From Tetrahymena elliotti 4EA (taxonomy: Eukaryota; Ciliophora; Oligohymenophorea; Hymenostomatida; Tetrahymenidae), in assembly GCA_000231825.2 (NCBI GenBank), contig JH720293.1, positions 124,001-188,000 on the forward strand: a stretch of 64,000 nt of DNA, in the 5' to 3' direction. The notes beneath the pieces were generated by a model. That model ran no database searches. It was not told where the DNA came from and saw nothing but the letters and a program-made list of their open reading frames with translations. A program made the position numbers and the translations under genes. Positions 40,290 through 53,710 of this stretch are shown piece after piece; the first letter of the stretch is position 1, and each line of letters opens with the position of its first letter.

Positions 40290-43200
40290 TCAATACTTAA
40301 CTTTCTTCATAATAGATTCTCCAGGTAAAGGTTCGTTATTTCCTAATTCTATTAAATATAATAAAAAAAATTAATTTCAGAAAGAAAATAATAACTAAAG
40401 GAAAGTGATTGTTAAATTATTTACCTCCATTGAAATTTTTGCTATTTATGCTATTTTTGTATGAAAAGGAGTTGTTCAATGAGCCGTTTGAGCTAGATAT
40501 TATACTATGATTATGATTGAAGTTATTGTGTATTATGTTCATATTATTCATTCCATGATTCATACCATTCATACTTGAATTATTTGGCATTTTATAGACT
40601 GAGTTAGTTACAGAAGCCTTAGGAGTTGGAATAGCTGAACTTGATGCAGTACTTGGCTACATAGTACTCATTTTCTTTTTAAGAATAAGAACTTCTTTTT
40701 CTAAGCTTGAAATTTTCTTATTTGATTTTGTTTCACTTTAGAACATTGATTGAATTTACTGTTCTTTATTCTAATTTTTAAAATATTCAGTTAATACATC
40801 AAAAGTAAAAAAATAGAAAGTAATTGTTACCTTAACATCTGTGAAGAGATTATTGAATGCATGAACCATAAACATTAAATTTTACTCAATAGTTCCATTT
40901 AATTTTGGAATATTTAAGATGAGGTCTTTTCCTCTACATTCGAGTTCGCTTAGAACAAATTCACAAAGCTAATTAACTTATGAAGAAAGTAATTAAGGAA
41001 TATCATTATCACCTTAACTTGTTAATTTAGCAATTTGCTTTAAGTATTATTAACATTCAGATCTATATCTATCAACTGATTACTAAAGGTTTTTAATTTC
41101 AATACTTTAATCATTCTTAAGTCCATTACTATTTTATTAGTTTTACATACTCATTTGCACATCATTAAATTATTGTTAAATTGTTTAGTATTATTACTAC
41201 AATAGCATATATTTCTTTTTAAGATTTTAATACTTTTCATCTAAAGTTACGAATCTCTCTTTATATTTGTTAGAGTCATCAGGCTTTTAACTTTATTTAC
41301 CTGGGTTTATAGAGAAATTTCCTAACTAGCTCTCTAATTATTTTATAGCTTAGTCTTTTATTTCAAGATCAACTTTCAAGCTTTTAATATCTTCCTAAGA
41401 TTTTTAATATTTGTTATAGTATTATTGCGCTTAAATAATTCCTTATTAAATTTAAGAGATTTTATTGTTGACATCTTTTAATTCTTTTTCTTTATCCATA
41501 ACAGTTCCTTAAAGTTAACTGATAATAGAATCTTTTTCTTTTAAGATGAATGTTTGTTGTTGCTTGAATTCGTATATTTGTTTATCAAGCTTTTCATTTT
41601 CTTTTTGAAGAATATCTTTCTCTTTTTATTAACTTTTAATTTGGCTATCTTTATTTTTAATAAGTTATTCTAGTTCTTTAATTTTATTTTCAAGAAGACT
41701 CTTCATGTCTTATAATTGTTCAAGCTCTTAATTGCAAACTGTATCTTGTTCTAATTTTCCATATTCTTGAATTAAATGGTCAATTCTTTTTTTGTAATTT
41801 ATTTCATCCTTAGCAAACTTTTCTTACATAGTCTTGAACTGTTACTTCAACTCCCATTCATTAGTTGTATACTTCTCAACCAAATTTTAGAGTAATCTAT
41901 TATGAATTTTAAAGTTTTGTTAAGAATAAATAATATTTTTGAATTAATGAATTTACCTATTATTAGCAGTCAAACTAATATTTTCTTCAATTTTGGAGCT
42001 AATTATTTTTTACATTTGACTCATTTCAGTTCTCTATTAAGCAAAAGATTATAACAATTCTTGGACTCTCTTTTCAGATAGGGAGGATTTACTCTTAATT
42101 TCATTCTTTAATTAAGCAGCTTCTCTTTAAAGGACAGCCATTTTTGTTTCAAGTTCTCCATTTTTCAATAAAGCTTATTGAAGATTATCCATCTTTTATC
42201 TTAAATTTTCTTACAATTTAATAACACTTTCTTTGCATTTTTTGAGCCTGTTTTCTGATTCTAAAGCTTCTCTTTCCTTAACCTTCATTTCATTCTTAAT
42301 ACTTACAATTCTTTCCTAATAAAATATAAAAACTTTCAATAAATGATATATTTCTTTCAATTTTACCTATAAAAATTAGACATTTTCATTAGCTGATTTC
42401 ATATCTCTTTGTAATTCAAAGTGTTCCATTTCTTTTGAAGTAAGAGCATTTTGAAGATCCTAATTTTTAAAAAAATAATATTTAGAATACATTCTGAATT
42501 CAAACTTTACTAAAAACATAAATTTTAAAATAATATGATATAAGTACTTTGTTTCTTGAGGATAAATTTTGTAATTAGTTTCTAACTTCTAAGTATGCAG
42601 TTCTGAAATGCTTTTCAGAGTTAGTGAGTTCATTAACTCTATTTGAAAGAGTATTCATTTGTCCTCTTTGAGTAATGTTTTAGTTGGATTCAAATTCAAC
42701 TTAAGTTCTTAAAATGTGATTTTATTCTTATAATTCTTTATTTTACTTAATCAAGAGACTTTCATTGATTTCTATTTAAAAAAATAAATTAGTAAATTTA
42801 TATCAAAAAATCAAAAAATAATTTATTCACCTTTTTTATTGTAAATCTAAGATGATGATCCACTCATTTCAGTATCTTCTTAGCTGAAGTTTTCTACCTT
42901 TTGCTTAAGGAAGCCCATTTCTTTTTCTCTGGATTTAATCTGTTTTTAAAAATTTTTTTAGTTTACTTTTTTAAATAAAATATTATTTACTTCTTCTTCC
43001 ATTTAAGCTATTTGAGAGTTCTTTTCTTCTAAGAGTTATTATTGATAATTGTAAGTGTCTTACAAGATACCGTATTCTTCTTAGATTTTATTTTTCTCAG
43101 CTTCAAAGTTAGCTATTTTATCATCTTCCTATTCCATTTGTTATTGAATGTGAATTAATTCATCTTATTTTTCATTGAATTGATGCTCTAATTTTTTTAA

Positions 43201-46200
43201 TTCCTCAATTTTTTCTTTGAGCATTAATTCGTGTTATTGTTTATGAGCTTCTTCTTAGAGTTCTAATTAGTTGATTCTCTATTTGTAGCCTTAGCTAACT
43301 TCAATTTGTTAGTTGAGCTCTTCAGTGACTAATTGTAACTTATTTTTAAGAGCACTTATCTTATTTTCAAGATCACATTTTTCACTTTTTTTTATATTTT
43401 GATTTAATGCATGCATAAGATAATAATTAAAAAAATTACATTGAAAATGAATCAATTTTATCATTAAGCTCCTTTTGAATTTATTCCTTTAACTTTTATT
43501 CTTGGGTGAACAAACTTTCTCTTGATTATAACTCAGATTAGGACTCAAGCAATTATTGTTTCTAATTAGAATACTTGGTTTCTAATTCAATAATTTTACG
43601 ATTCAACTGTCCAATATTTTATTAATATTCATCTGAGGCTTAAGTCTTCTAATTATCTATTTGATTGAATTAATTAAGTAATTCTTCAATTTCTTGTTAA
43701 TGATTTTCTAAATCTTTTGCTCTTTGTTCTTTTATTTTGATAATTTCTTATTTTAATTATTAGACCTTGCTTTTCTCTTAATCCAAAGCTCTTTCTTAGG
43801 CATGTTCCTTTTGTTTCAAGCTAAATCAAAATATTTTTAGATAAAGAATTATTTAAAAATTTAAATTTTACTTTGCCAAATCATAATTGAGTTTTTAAAT
43901 TTATTCGTTATGTTCAATTTTTTGATTGTGCATCTAGTCTTCAATAACTTTTATTTTTTCGGGGGTTGGCATTTTAATCATGTTAAATTTCTCTAATCTC
44001 TCTCTCACGAATTTTCTTTCTTCAAGACTGTCATCTATCTTGCTACCAATTTATTAGATTTACTTAATGTTTTCAATAAACCATTAAGCATTCATTAAGA
44101 ATTGGGGATCATGTTGCTATTCGATCTATTCTAACTTTTATTTTAATAAAGCATTTTCATCATAAACACTCATGATATTAGGTGTTTCAGCCATTAATTT
44201 TAAAAGTTCTTCATATTGTTCATTTAATAGTATTTAATTTTCAGAAACAGTTTCTTTGAATCTAAATAATTTTAATAAAATATGTTTTTATTTAAAATAA
44301 TGATTATTTTGTTTATTTACAGATTTTCATCGTATTTTTGAGTTAAGAGGTTTTATAAACGAGCAACTCTTAACTAGAAGAGTTAAAGGATTGCTTTGTA
44401 ATGAGATTCACTAGAATCTTAATATTCCACACCAATTTGATAGGTTTGAAGGTATTTGTCTTTTTTGGTGATTTCTGGAGAAATTTGTTCATCAATAACA
44501 TTTTATATGTTAACCAATTGCTTTTTAAACTCTTCTTCAACCTCTAAGCAGCGGTTGTTTATAGATAATATTTCTTTAGCTTCTAATTCAGAGAAAAGCT
44601 AAGCACCTGCTTACTTACTTTTAGATTTACTAATTGACCCAACTAAATCTTCTTCTCCTTCTTCTTCAATTTCCATTTAGTTTGATTAAAATGTACCATT
44701 CTTTAACTATTCTTCTAAGTTAACAATAATGTTTTTAGATTAAGCAAGATCTTCTTTTAGACGCTTGATTTCTTTCTTTAAGCTTTCTACATTACCTTAA
44801 GCTTCTTCGTTGATTGAAGCCTTATTTTTAATTTATTTAGCTCTTTAAGCAAATTAAAGAGTAGAAAGAGTTTCCTAAAAACTTGTAGATGCTGCACTAA
44901 CTGCTGCAATCATATATGTTCTACTGTTACCACCCAAAGAATCTTTTAACAAGAAAGTCAATTTGGAGTCTCTGTAAGGAATATGTCTGCTTTTTCCTTA
45001 AGCCTACTCAACAAGAGAGTTAATAACTAAACCAAGTGTTGTTAATGATTTATTGATATTTGAAGCTTCTTTCAATCTTTCACCAGCAGCTGCTGTTTAC
45101 TTTTATCTTTCAGAACCAGCCAAATCGACAAAGTGAAGCTTTGAAGCCTAAATAATAACATAATAAGTTAATTAAATACTTTTTCTTATTTCTTAAAATA
45201 TTTTAAATTTATCTCTTTTTTAAAATAAAATAGAAAAAAAGATGAAATAGTGAGTTTTTTTCTGCAAAATCTATTCAACCTATGAATTCAATCATAATCT
45301 GGAAGAAACCCGCCAAATTAACATTCCCTCCAAAATAATAAGTCTGAGGTTGACTTTGATGAAGTGATAATCAAAAAAGGGAAAGAAATAGCAATTACCC
45401 ATGAACTGAATCAATCAAACATTAATTAAAATAATTGATTGATTGATTTGAATGGATTAAAAAATCTGTTAAACAAACCAGAAAACTAACTGAATTAAAA
45501 ATAGAAATATTTCTTCAAAATTAAATATTTAAATCTGAAAATTTTCGGCTTTCCCAAACAAATGAGCATTTTACATAATTTGTCAAGAAAAATAACATTT
45601 ACTAAGATTATGCTTTATGAATTCATTTTCTTAATTTTGAAATTTAAATTTAAATTTAAAAAAAATTAATTATTCATTTTTTAATTTTATAATTTAATTA
45701 AAACGAATAGAAGCAGAAACTCAAAAATAATCAGGAAATATCAAATTGCAATTATTATACCTTGACATTAATCATGCCATCAGTTGTCTTTTTAGATTCA
45801 ATGGTCATTGAAAAAACTGAATGAGAACGAGATGATTCAAAGTTCATGTTAGTAGCACCAACATGTCTGTTTCTCATACCCCTCAACAAGAGTTGGATAG
45901 TTTCATCAGAGTTTTTAGCTATTTCTTCTGTTAAACCTTCAATGTAAACACCTTTCTTTAGATCTTCACGGACCATTAAGTTGCTTTAAGTATTTGATAA
46001 CTTTTGATTAAAAAAAGAATTTAAATTTAGAAAACCTAAATAAATACAAATTAATGAATTGTCTTTCAATATTCCTTTATATCTTTAAATAAAAACTTTT
46101 AGATTAACCTCTTTAGAGGTATTATATTTACTATTTATAAACCTATAAGATTTATAAAAATAAACAATTCAAACTCATATCCTCAGCACTAATAAAAATT

Positions 46201-46889
46201 CTATTAGTACTTTAAATTAAATAATTAAAAAAAATAATTTTCTTACTAAATCCATAATTTGTTCATTGTAAATTTCTAAATAGCTGCATTTAACTAAATA
46301 CTCAACATTTCCTTCCTTTTTTTACTAATTTGTTAAAGCAAAAAGGTGATCAAATACTCTTGGTTGAACACCTCTTTCTTTTGAGTCTCTGTCTTCTTCT
46401 AATCCTCTACCTTGCATGGTAAATGTTTTACCAGCACCAGTTTAACCATAAGCAAAAATACATGCATTATAACCTATTTATTAAAAATGGATTTAGAACA
46501 TTCTTTGAATACTTAATTAATTCTATTTTAAATCAAAGAAATTATTTCTAAGCTGTGTTTAAAAGAATTTTAAATCTTATTTAAGCTATTAATCTATCTA
46601 TTTTTTTAATGGATTAATAATAGTTCTATAAATTTCATTATTTTTTACCTTCTAATGCTGCCATCATAAGTGGCTTGGCAGCTATTTGGAAGATATCTTC
46701 TTAAGAGGTTTTTTCGCCACCTACAAAATCAAACTTAAATTATTTGTTTTCTGGCTTAGCATCAATAGTGATACTGTTTGGGTTTTCATCATCCAAAATA
46801 ATACAAGATTTAGCTCCTTCACGCTTTTCCCTATCATTAAGGGGACGCACACGAACCATAACTTGAATGTTATCGGCATTCTTGTCCAT
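40290..46889 (-). CDS. Kinesin with N-terminal motor, kinesin-12/KIF15-like
   Basis: This is an N-terminal, plus-end type kinesin motor with a very long coiled-coil tail. The start [18 protein letters not shown] is at 46889. Motor motifs in order: P-loop [13 protein letters not shown] (about 46415-46455), switch [12 protein letters not shown] (about 45810-45845) and switch [12 protein letters not shown] (about 45095-45125). [12 protein letters not shown] and [16 protein letters not shown] follow. The neck [19 protein letters not shown] followed by [13 protein letters not shown] is the kinesin-12/KIF15 pattern. About 1,100 residues of Glu/Gln/Lys coiled coil follow, then a Ser/Asn-rich end ([15 protein letters not shown]) and TGA at 40290-40292. 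Kinesin-12 proteins act in spindle and microtubule bundling; that role is inferred. A 613 nt intron (45148-45760) splits the motor between switch I and switch II. Confidence 0.92.
45148..45760 (-). other. 613 nt intron inside the kinesin motor domain
   Basis: The donor GTATAA follows MINVK codons and the acceptor TTTAG precedes [13 protein letters not shown]. The central part (about 45260-45420) is less AT-rich than typical introns here and includes CCCGCCAAA (45309-45317). It also carries a short ATTG tetranucleotide repeat near 45435. No ORF is supported inside. Confidence 0.8.
45309..45317 (-). promoter_or_regulatory. E2F-like site TTTGGCGGG (sense strand of kinesin)
   Basis: It fits the E2F/DP consensus TTTSGCGS exactly and reads on the kinesin sense strand inside the large intron. 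CG-containing octamers are rare in this AT-rich DNA. Function is inferred. Confidence 0.35.
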
Positions 46890-47149
46890 CTCTCACGAAT
46901 AGTCTGCTATTTTAAATTTTTGTTTTATTTTTAAGACTGTGTCTGATTATGAGTTACAACCAATAAAAGTTATTTATGGCGTTTTCCTTTTATATTTTAT
47001 TTGCTTTGTTTTTTTTGCTTCTTATTTATAAGATGAATTATCTTTTATCTTTGTTTACTTTTTCCTTTTCTCTACTTTTATTTGCTTATGTAAATATGAA
47101 TGGATGTATGTATAAATAGATGCATTCATTCATTTTATACACTCACTAA

Positions 47150-47162
47150 CTCAGTGACTGAG
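47150..47162. promoter_or_regulatory. 13 bp palindrome CTCAGT-G-ACTGAG
   Basis: A perfect 6+1+6 inverted repeat lies 261 bases upstream of the kinesin start, next to ATTC/CTCA-type short repeats. It could be a dimer binding site; only the symmetry is evidence. Confidence 0.3.
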
Positions 47163-47691
47163 ATGAGTTTTATTTAGTAAAAGTTCTTTTATAGATTAGT
47201 GATACAGATTACTTTTCTATGTAAATATTTAAATGCAAAATGAATGGATTACCATTTATATGGTAATCAAAAATCTAATAATTCTTGTTGTATTAAAGCG
47301 ATTATTCAAACATAATTTAAAAAGGAACAAAAACAATTTTTGATAAAAATGAATGAAATATCATACTCAGTCCAAACAAAAAAAACAAAATTTGCAAGTG
47401 AAAGGATATATATATTGAAGTTCAATAGCATCTAATTGAATTATTCCCATACATTTTTGATCTCCGACTAACTAAGCTATCAATCTAATCTAAAATCTGG
47501 GTTAAAATTAAAATTTAGATTATTTTTTAAAAATTTAAATTTTAGAGCGAAGACACTTATTTCAAAATTAAATTATTGAATAAATATATCCATATCTAAT
47601 TTTTAACAGCTAATTATCTAACATAAATGGCCATTTTTATTCATTACTAACCTTTCGCTTTTATATTTTTTTTACTGAAATAAAACTTAAG

Positions 47692-47701
47692 TTCCGCGAA
47701 A
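47692..47701 (-). promoter_or_regulatory. E2F-like site TTTCGCGGAA upstream of kinesin
   Basis: On the kinesin sense strand it reads TTTCGCGG, an exact match to TTTSGCGS, about 800 bases upstream of the start codon. A second weaker GGCGGAAAA-type element with an overlapping CCAAT on the plus strand is at 47846-47858. Confidence 0.35.
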
Positions 47702-47966
47702 AATTAATAAATTTATTAGTCTTGCTTCTTTTTTATGTGACTTAAATTTGATATTTTTTTAATCACTACCCTTCGCATTAATTTATACATATTGATACAT
47801 TCTTATCCATTTTGATTATTTGTGCGGGCTTAGAATATAATTAAATTTTCCGCCAATTATTATCAAAAGAAATGATAAGAATAAATAAAAACCATCAGTT
47901 TTAAAATCTTATCTATATCCAACATATCTTTACCTAATTAAGTTAACCCAAAACAAAAATAAAATT

Positions 47967-47981
47967 TAAACCAACCTGAAT
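47967..47981 (+). other. Chromosome-breakage-sequence look-alike
   Basis: TAAACCAACCTGAAT matches the 15 bp Tetrahymena chromosome breakage sequence at 12 positions, including the first eleven in a row. It differs at positions 12-14. Functional copies are eliminated from macronuclear DNA, so this is more likely a non-functional relative or chance. Confidence 0.35.
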
Positions 47982-48981
47982 TTCCATATAAAAATAAAAA
48001 TAATTTTCAAAAATCTAATAAGAAGCTTCAAATTTTATGAATCTTAGGTAGCTTTTGAGTAAAAAATTTCTTTCTTGATATTTTTATTGTATAATATCTT
48101 AACTTTAATAATGTTTGATAAATGTTTTGCCCCAACTAGCTAAAAATCTCTCAGAACCAATCAAAGTGTCTATCTAAGGAAAATTGTAAATTATTATTAA
48201 TCTAATATGGTTTATTATTTTTGGCTAAGTAGAAGAATTTAGGATATTTATCAGAAATATTTAAATTAATAAAATTGATCAAATGATTAAAAACTTAAAA
48301 ATAATTGATATTTTTCATTTAAATTTAGCTACGAATAACAAAGACTAAATAAATATATTAAGTAATAAAATAATTAGTAAAGATTTCATAAATATTATTT
48401 TTATAAATTATATTAGTAACAGGATTAATTTTTAATATTTTTGAATTTAGTAAGGTAGATTTTTTAGAAAAACAAAATTTCATTATCAGGCTACTCAATT
48501 TTACAGTCAAAGTGCCTTTTCTGTTTCACTAATTTAAAGCTATATTTATTCACAACTTTTTATTGCATCATAGTAGCTATTAATTTTTACTGATTTTGTA
48601 TAAATATTTTTGTATATAATGTATAAGCATAGTTATAAAACAACAATAATAATTTCAATCAAATTAGGAATAATTATTATTGATTGCTTTATTTCAAAGC
48701 CATATGATACCCAAAGTAAATTGCACAAGATATTTAATAGCAATGAGAAAGGATTTATATAGATATGGTTCTTTTACTGAAAAGCTTTGATCTATTTAAA
48801 AAAAATTATCTAATAATTAATTAAATACTTTTTTCAATTTAAATGGATCTTTTGATTAAAAGAATATATTCAATTATATTATTTTATAATATTCCTTTCT
48901 TTAAAAATAATAATCAACAAATATTTATTAATTGATGAGTAATAAAAAAATCTTAAAATTATTACTATAACTTAAATAGGT

Positions 48982-49277
48982 GAAAAACTTGACATGCTTT
49001 GAATTAAACACAAAGTAGATCCAATAAAGGCGCAATCCATACTCTATAATATGAGAGCCCATGTTATAAGGAATATTAGATATACCAAAAATTAAAGCAA
49101 TTAGCGTTTCATCAAGAAAGCAACTGTGGCATATGCCAAAAACAGAATTCCTCCATGACTACTTGTAAATAGCAATGGGGAGTTATTTGTTATTTTTGCA
49201 AACACATTCTAAGTCATTAAAACAAAAGTAGATATACAATATCTAAAGGGTTAAAGAGGCTCAGAAGATTTTGATAA
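48982..49277 (+). pseudogene. Cys-rich open fragment in a GC-richer island, possible mobile-element remnant
   Basis: A plus-strand frame of about 98 codons lies in DNA with about 31% G+C, against roughly 15-20% around it. It contains NCGICQKQNSSMTTC, followed seven residues later by CYFC, a C-x2-C-x8-C-x7-C-x2-C pattern like a small zinc-binding module. There is no start ATG at its head, and both ends close on TGA. Random open frames of this size are not rare here, so the support is composition plus cysteine spacing. It could be a decayed transposase tail, a missed exon of a small gene or coincidence. Confidence 0.3.
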
Positions 49278-50174
49278 ATAGCACTATAAAAAAAGAGGTA
49301 AGGGATTAAACCAATTTATTAAGCTTCCATACTTTATTTTAAAATTTTTTTTTAAATAAGTACTTGAAATTCTTAAATAGTTCTACGAAAATTAAAGTAA
49401 ATATTTAATAAAAATATATGAAAATAATACTTTAGCAGGTATGTCAAAATATGTTTGTGCCATGGTATATCTTGATTATCACTTAAGAATACTGTTGATA
49501 ATTAGTTCAAACGGTGCAAAAGCACAATATTTAAGGATTAATTTGTTTTAGAAATAATTTAATTTTCAGCTAGAATATTATTTATTTATTTAAATTAGGT
49601 AATATTTTAAAAGTGAGATTTTAAATATAGAATAATATCTACATTATTATCATTTAATAACTTAAATATTTTAACAGTTTAACAAACTTCTCTAACAATT
49701 TAAAATGTTTTATTTCATAACTCCTTTGTTAGAAATTACTTTCAATCCAACATATTAATGTCTATTGCTACTTTCTCTTTTTGTTTTTTGAATTGTTTGT
49801 TAAAGGCATTAAGAGAAATAACTGATAAATAATACATATTTAAGTTAATTCAGACAATTTATATTCAACTATATTTACAAAAAGGATAATAATCAAAAGT
49901 CAATATATTTTCTTTCATAATTTTTTCATTTAAAGAACTAAAAAAATCTCTTTTTTTATAAAAGTTGATAAATTTGTGAAAGTTAAATACTACAATCTAC
50001 ATTATATTTAATTTACTCATTTTAATTAATCATTTTTTAGCTCAGAATTTCTTTAAATCTATTTGTATTATCTTTAATTTGGAAATACTTTTGCAATAAA
50101 AATGAAAAATAAACAATATAAATAAATATTATTTTGGTATTAAAAATGAAAGGTTTTTATTTATTTTAACCATG

Positions 50175-51072
<898 letters not shown>

Positions 51073-51395
51073 ATTATTTTATCCAAAATAATCTGATAAT
51101 AAGCTATGATAAGTTTTGGTTAAGGATATGAAATTCGTTTGATTGATTGATAGATAGATTGGTAAATAAATAGAAAAATTATGACAAAATACAGGAATCT
51201 TACAAATAACAAACAAATAAAAATATTCTAGAAATTTGGTTATTTTTTTAATTTTTAAAAATAATTATTGATTTTAACCAAAAATTGATAAATAAATTTT
51301 GGTCATTTTTGATATTTTCTTTAAATAAATATTTAATTATTTTTTTGTCAATTTAAATTGAATACAACAAAATTCTATTCTTTTTTTAATAGATT
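51073..51395. promoter_or_regulatory. 323 bp spacer upstream of the peroxidase gene
   Basis: It lies between the peroxidase start and the 3' end of the next minus-strand gene, so it must carry the peroxidase promoter. A short GATT/GATA tetranucleotide repeat is at 51141-51160. The rest is A/T-rich. Confidence 0.45.
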
Positions 51396-53710
51396 TCACA
51401 CTTTTTAATTGCTAAAACTATCAAAAATACTCTCTTCTTCTAATTAATTATGATCGTTTTCTGAAGTACATTCATCTAAGAACAAAACTTTATCTGAGTT
51501 TAATCTTTTTTTATCTGAATAATTTATAGAATTGTAGATTTTTTACTAATCTTATGTTAAGATTAAAACATTTCTTTAAAGTTATTGTTAGATCTCAATT
51601 TCTTCTTTTTCCTTTTTCTCTTCCTCTTCTTCTTCTAAATTATTATCCTAATCATCTTTTTATATCTTTATATTTTATTCTTAAGATTTAAATATCGAAT
51701 TATCTTCTTCTTCTTAAATTTATATAACTTTATATTAATCAGGCTTATTCATAGAGAAAATATTTTCTATTTATTTATTTAGTGCACTAGGAGTTACTTA
51801 AAATATATTTTAATTGAGGGATTTTTTATCATTTTGTTTATAGTAATTATCCATATATTTATTTTCATTTTCATTTATCTATCTAAGAGAGCTTTTTTAC
51901 TCTTCTATCTCATCTATTTCTTAAATATTCTAAGTACTATGTATCTTCTTTTAGTTAGGTAATCCTTGTTAATCTAAACTTTAAGAATTTTCTTAATTAT
52001 TGGATTCTATTGCTTCAAAAGGCTCATTTTCTATATTATCTGTATGCAAATATTCCTTAATTTATTTAAACTTTTTTGTTGCCAAATTCTCAGTATACAC
52101 CTAAATAATTTTTTTATAAACCATTTAAATATTAATCAAGTAGATTTATAAAAATAAGATAAATTAATTTTTAGTTAATCTTATTGTTAACCTAAAATTT
52201 AAAATCAATATAATTTAATTAAAAATGAAAGTAAATTAAAAGTGATTGATAAAAGATACCTCGAATTCTAAATATTTTTCTCTTATTGATTATTTCATGT
52301 CTACTATTTCCTTATCTATTTTTTTCTCTTTTATTTTGTCCTAGATTTTTTTCTTAATACTTTCTAAAGCAGTAGATGCATAATCTTTTAAATGAGTAGC
52401 TTTTTCTTCAATGACTTCTTAAGCTTCCATGGTCTTAATTCTAACATCTTCTTTTAGCATTTAAATCTTAATTTATGTATCTGGGTCTTAAACTTTCTAA
52501 TTAATATCATACATTAAATTCTTTGCACCTACTTTAAGTGAAAGTTTGGCATCTTCATATTTTTCTTTGGCTTTAGAAAAAAAGACAAAAAATTATTCTT
52601 TCTTTGACTAATAAAAAAAAATTTTTAATTATTAAGATATTCATAATTGTAAAAACTTCTTACTGGTTTTTATTTCTCTTCAACAAAATTTTTAGATAAA
52701 TTATTAATAAATAAAGAGGATTATGAAGAAGATGTAGATGACGAAGACAAAGAGTTCACTGATTAGGAAGATTTGAAATCTAATTATTTATCATCTTTAT
52801 TTTGTTTACTTATTTACTAAAATTCTTCTTTTTATATTTCTTAAACATCATTTTCAGAAGGTTTTTTATTATTATTTTTTTAAACTTGATCCAATTTTTA
52901 TGATTAGCTATTTTATGAGTTGAATATTTTACTTTATTAATTGTCTTCTTTTTATTATATTCTATCATTTTTAACATACTTTAGTGTAATAATATCACCA
53001 TCTATTTCTTAATCATCATAATAATTAGATGAGTTTCTATAATATAAGCCTTTGTTTAACTCGCTGCTATAGTTATTGTCTATTAAAATCATATTTGATC
53101 TTTAAGTTTAGTCTTATAAAAAAAAACAATTTACCTATATCTTAAATCTTAAAGAGGAGAGATTCTTATTAAGGATTATTACTAATTTGAAGCTCATTAA
53201 GTTAACTAGTTATTTGTTCCTAATCAGAAATAGAGTGGACTTCAGATTATATTTCTGATTCTAAGAAACCATCTGATCCATACTGACTTTTTTCTAAAAA
53301 TTAAAAAATAAATCACAATAATTTTTTATATACTTTTAATATAAACCTAGATCAGCTTTGGTCTCTTCAATTTATATTTCATCTTTTTATTGATTTCCTT
53401 GTATTTCGTTTAAATCTTCAATACTAATTACTCTCAAAACCTTTTATTCTAACTAATATGAATAATTTTTAGCAATAAAATCAAGGACAAATAATATATT
53501 TACTAAGTATCGATAGCGATTGACAATATCAGAAGAATAGAACTTTTTATTAAAGATAATTTTTTTAACTCCTTTCAGAGACAAGTAATTTTTAAACTAT
53601 ATGTTTCCTCCTTGTTTAATAAATTCTAAATTTTAGTCATCCCTTTGTTACAATTTTTATAAAATTCATAAATATAGCTCAAATAGAGATTTACTTAAAT
53701 TATCTACCAT
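51396..53710 (-). CDS. Highly charged helical protein of unknown function
   Basis: I do not recognise this gene. I chose ATG at 53710 (MVDNL), followed by an intron (about 53625-53694) that removes an in-frame TGA and continues KFIKQGGNIQFKNYLSLKG. The frame ends DSFSNQKV-TGA at 51396. The N-terminal about 100 residues look globular (FYSSDIVNRYRYLVNILFVLDF). The rest is Lys/Glu/Ser-rich with long predicted helices, for example MKQSIREKYLEFE and VIEEKATHLKDYASTAL, and acidic runs. There is no membrane segment. It is divergent from the next gene across 1.2 kb. The first exon is the weakest part of the model. Confidence 0.65.

Larger units (their letters stand above)
46890..50174. other. 3.3 kb gene-poor gap
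   Basis: This is the longest stretch without a supported gene. It holds the kinesin upstream region (with two GC-containing E2F-like motifs), a 13 bp palindrome at 47150, a breakage-sequence look-alike at 47967 and a GC-richer island at about 48960-49300. The rest is AT-rich sequence in which I see nothing. Some open frames exist, such as about 49440-49800, but they are within chance expectation when only TGA stops. Confidence 0.6.

Noticed and set aside
49440..49802. Open frame starting MSKYVCAMVYLDYHLRI
   Set aside because: About 120 codons is within chance when only TGA stops in A/T-rich DNA, and composition falls to AT-only after the first 40 codons. A faint cyclin-like look was not enough.
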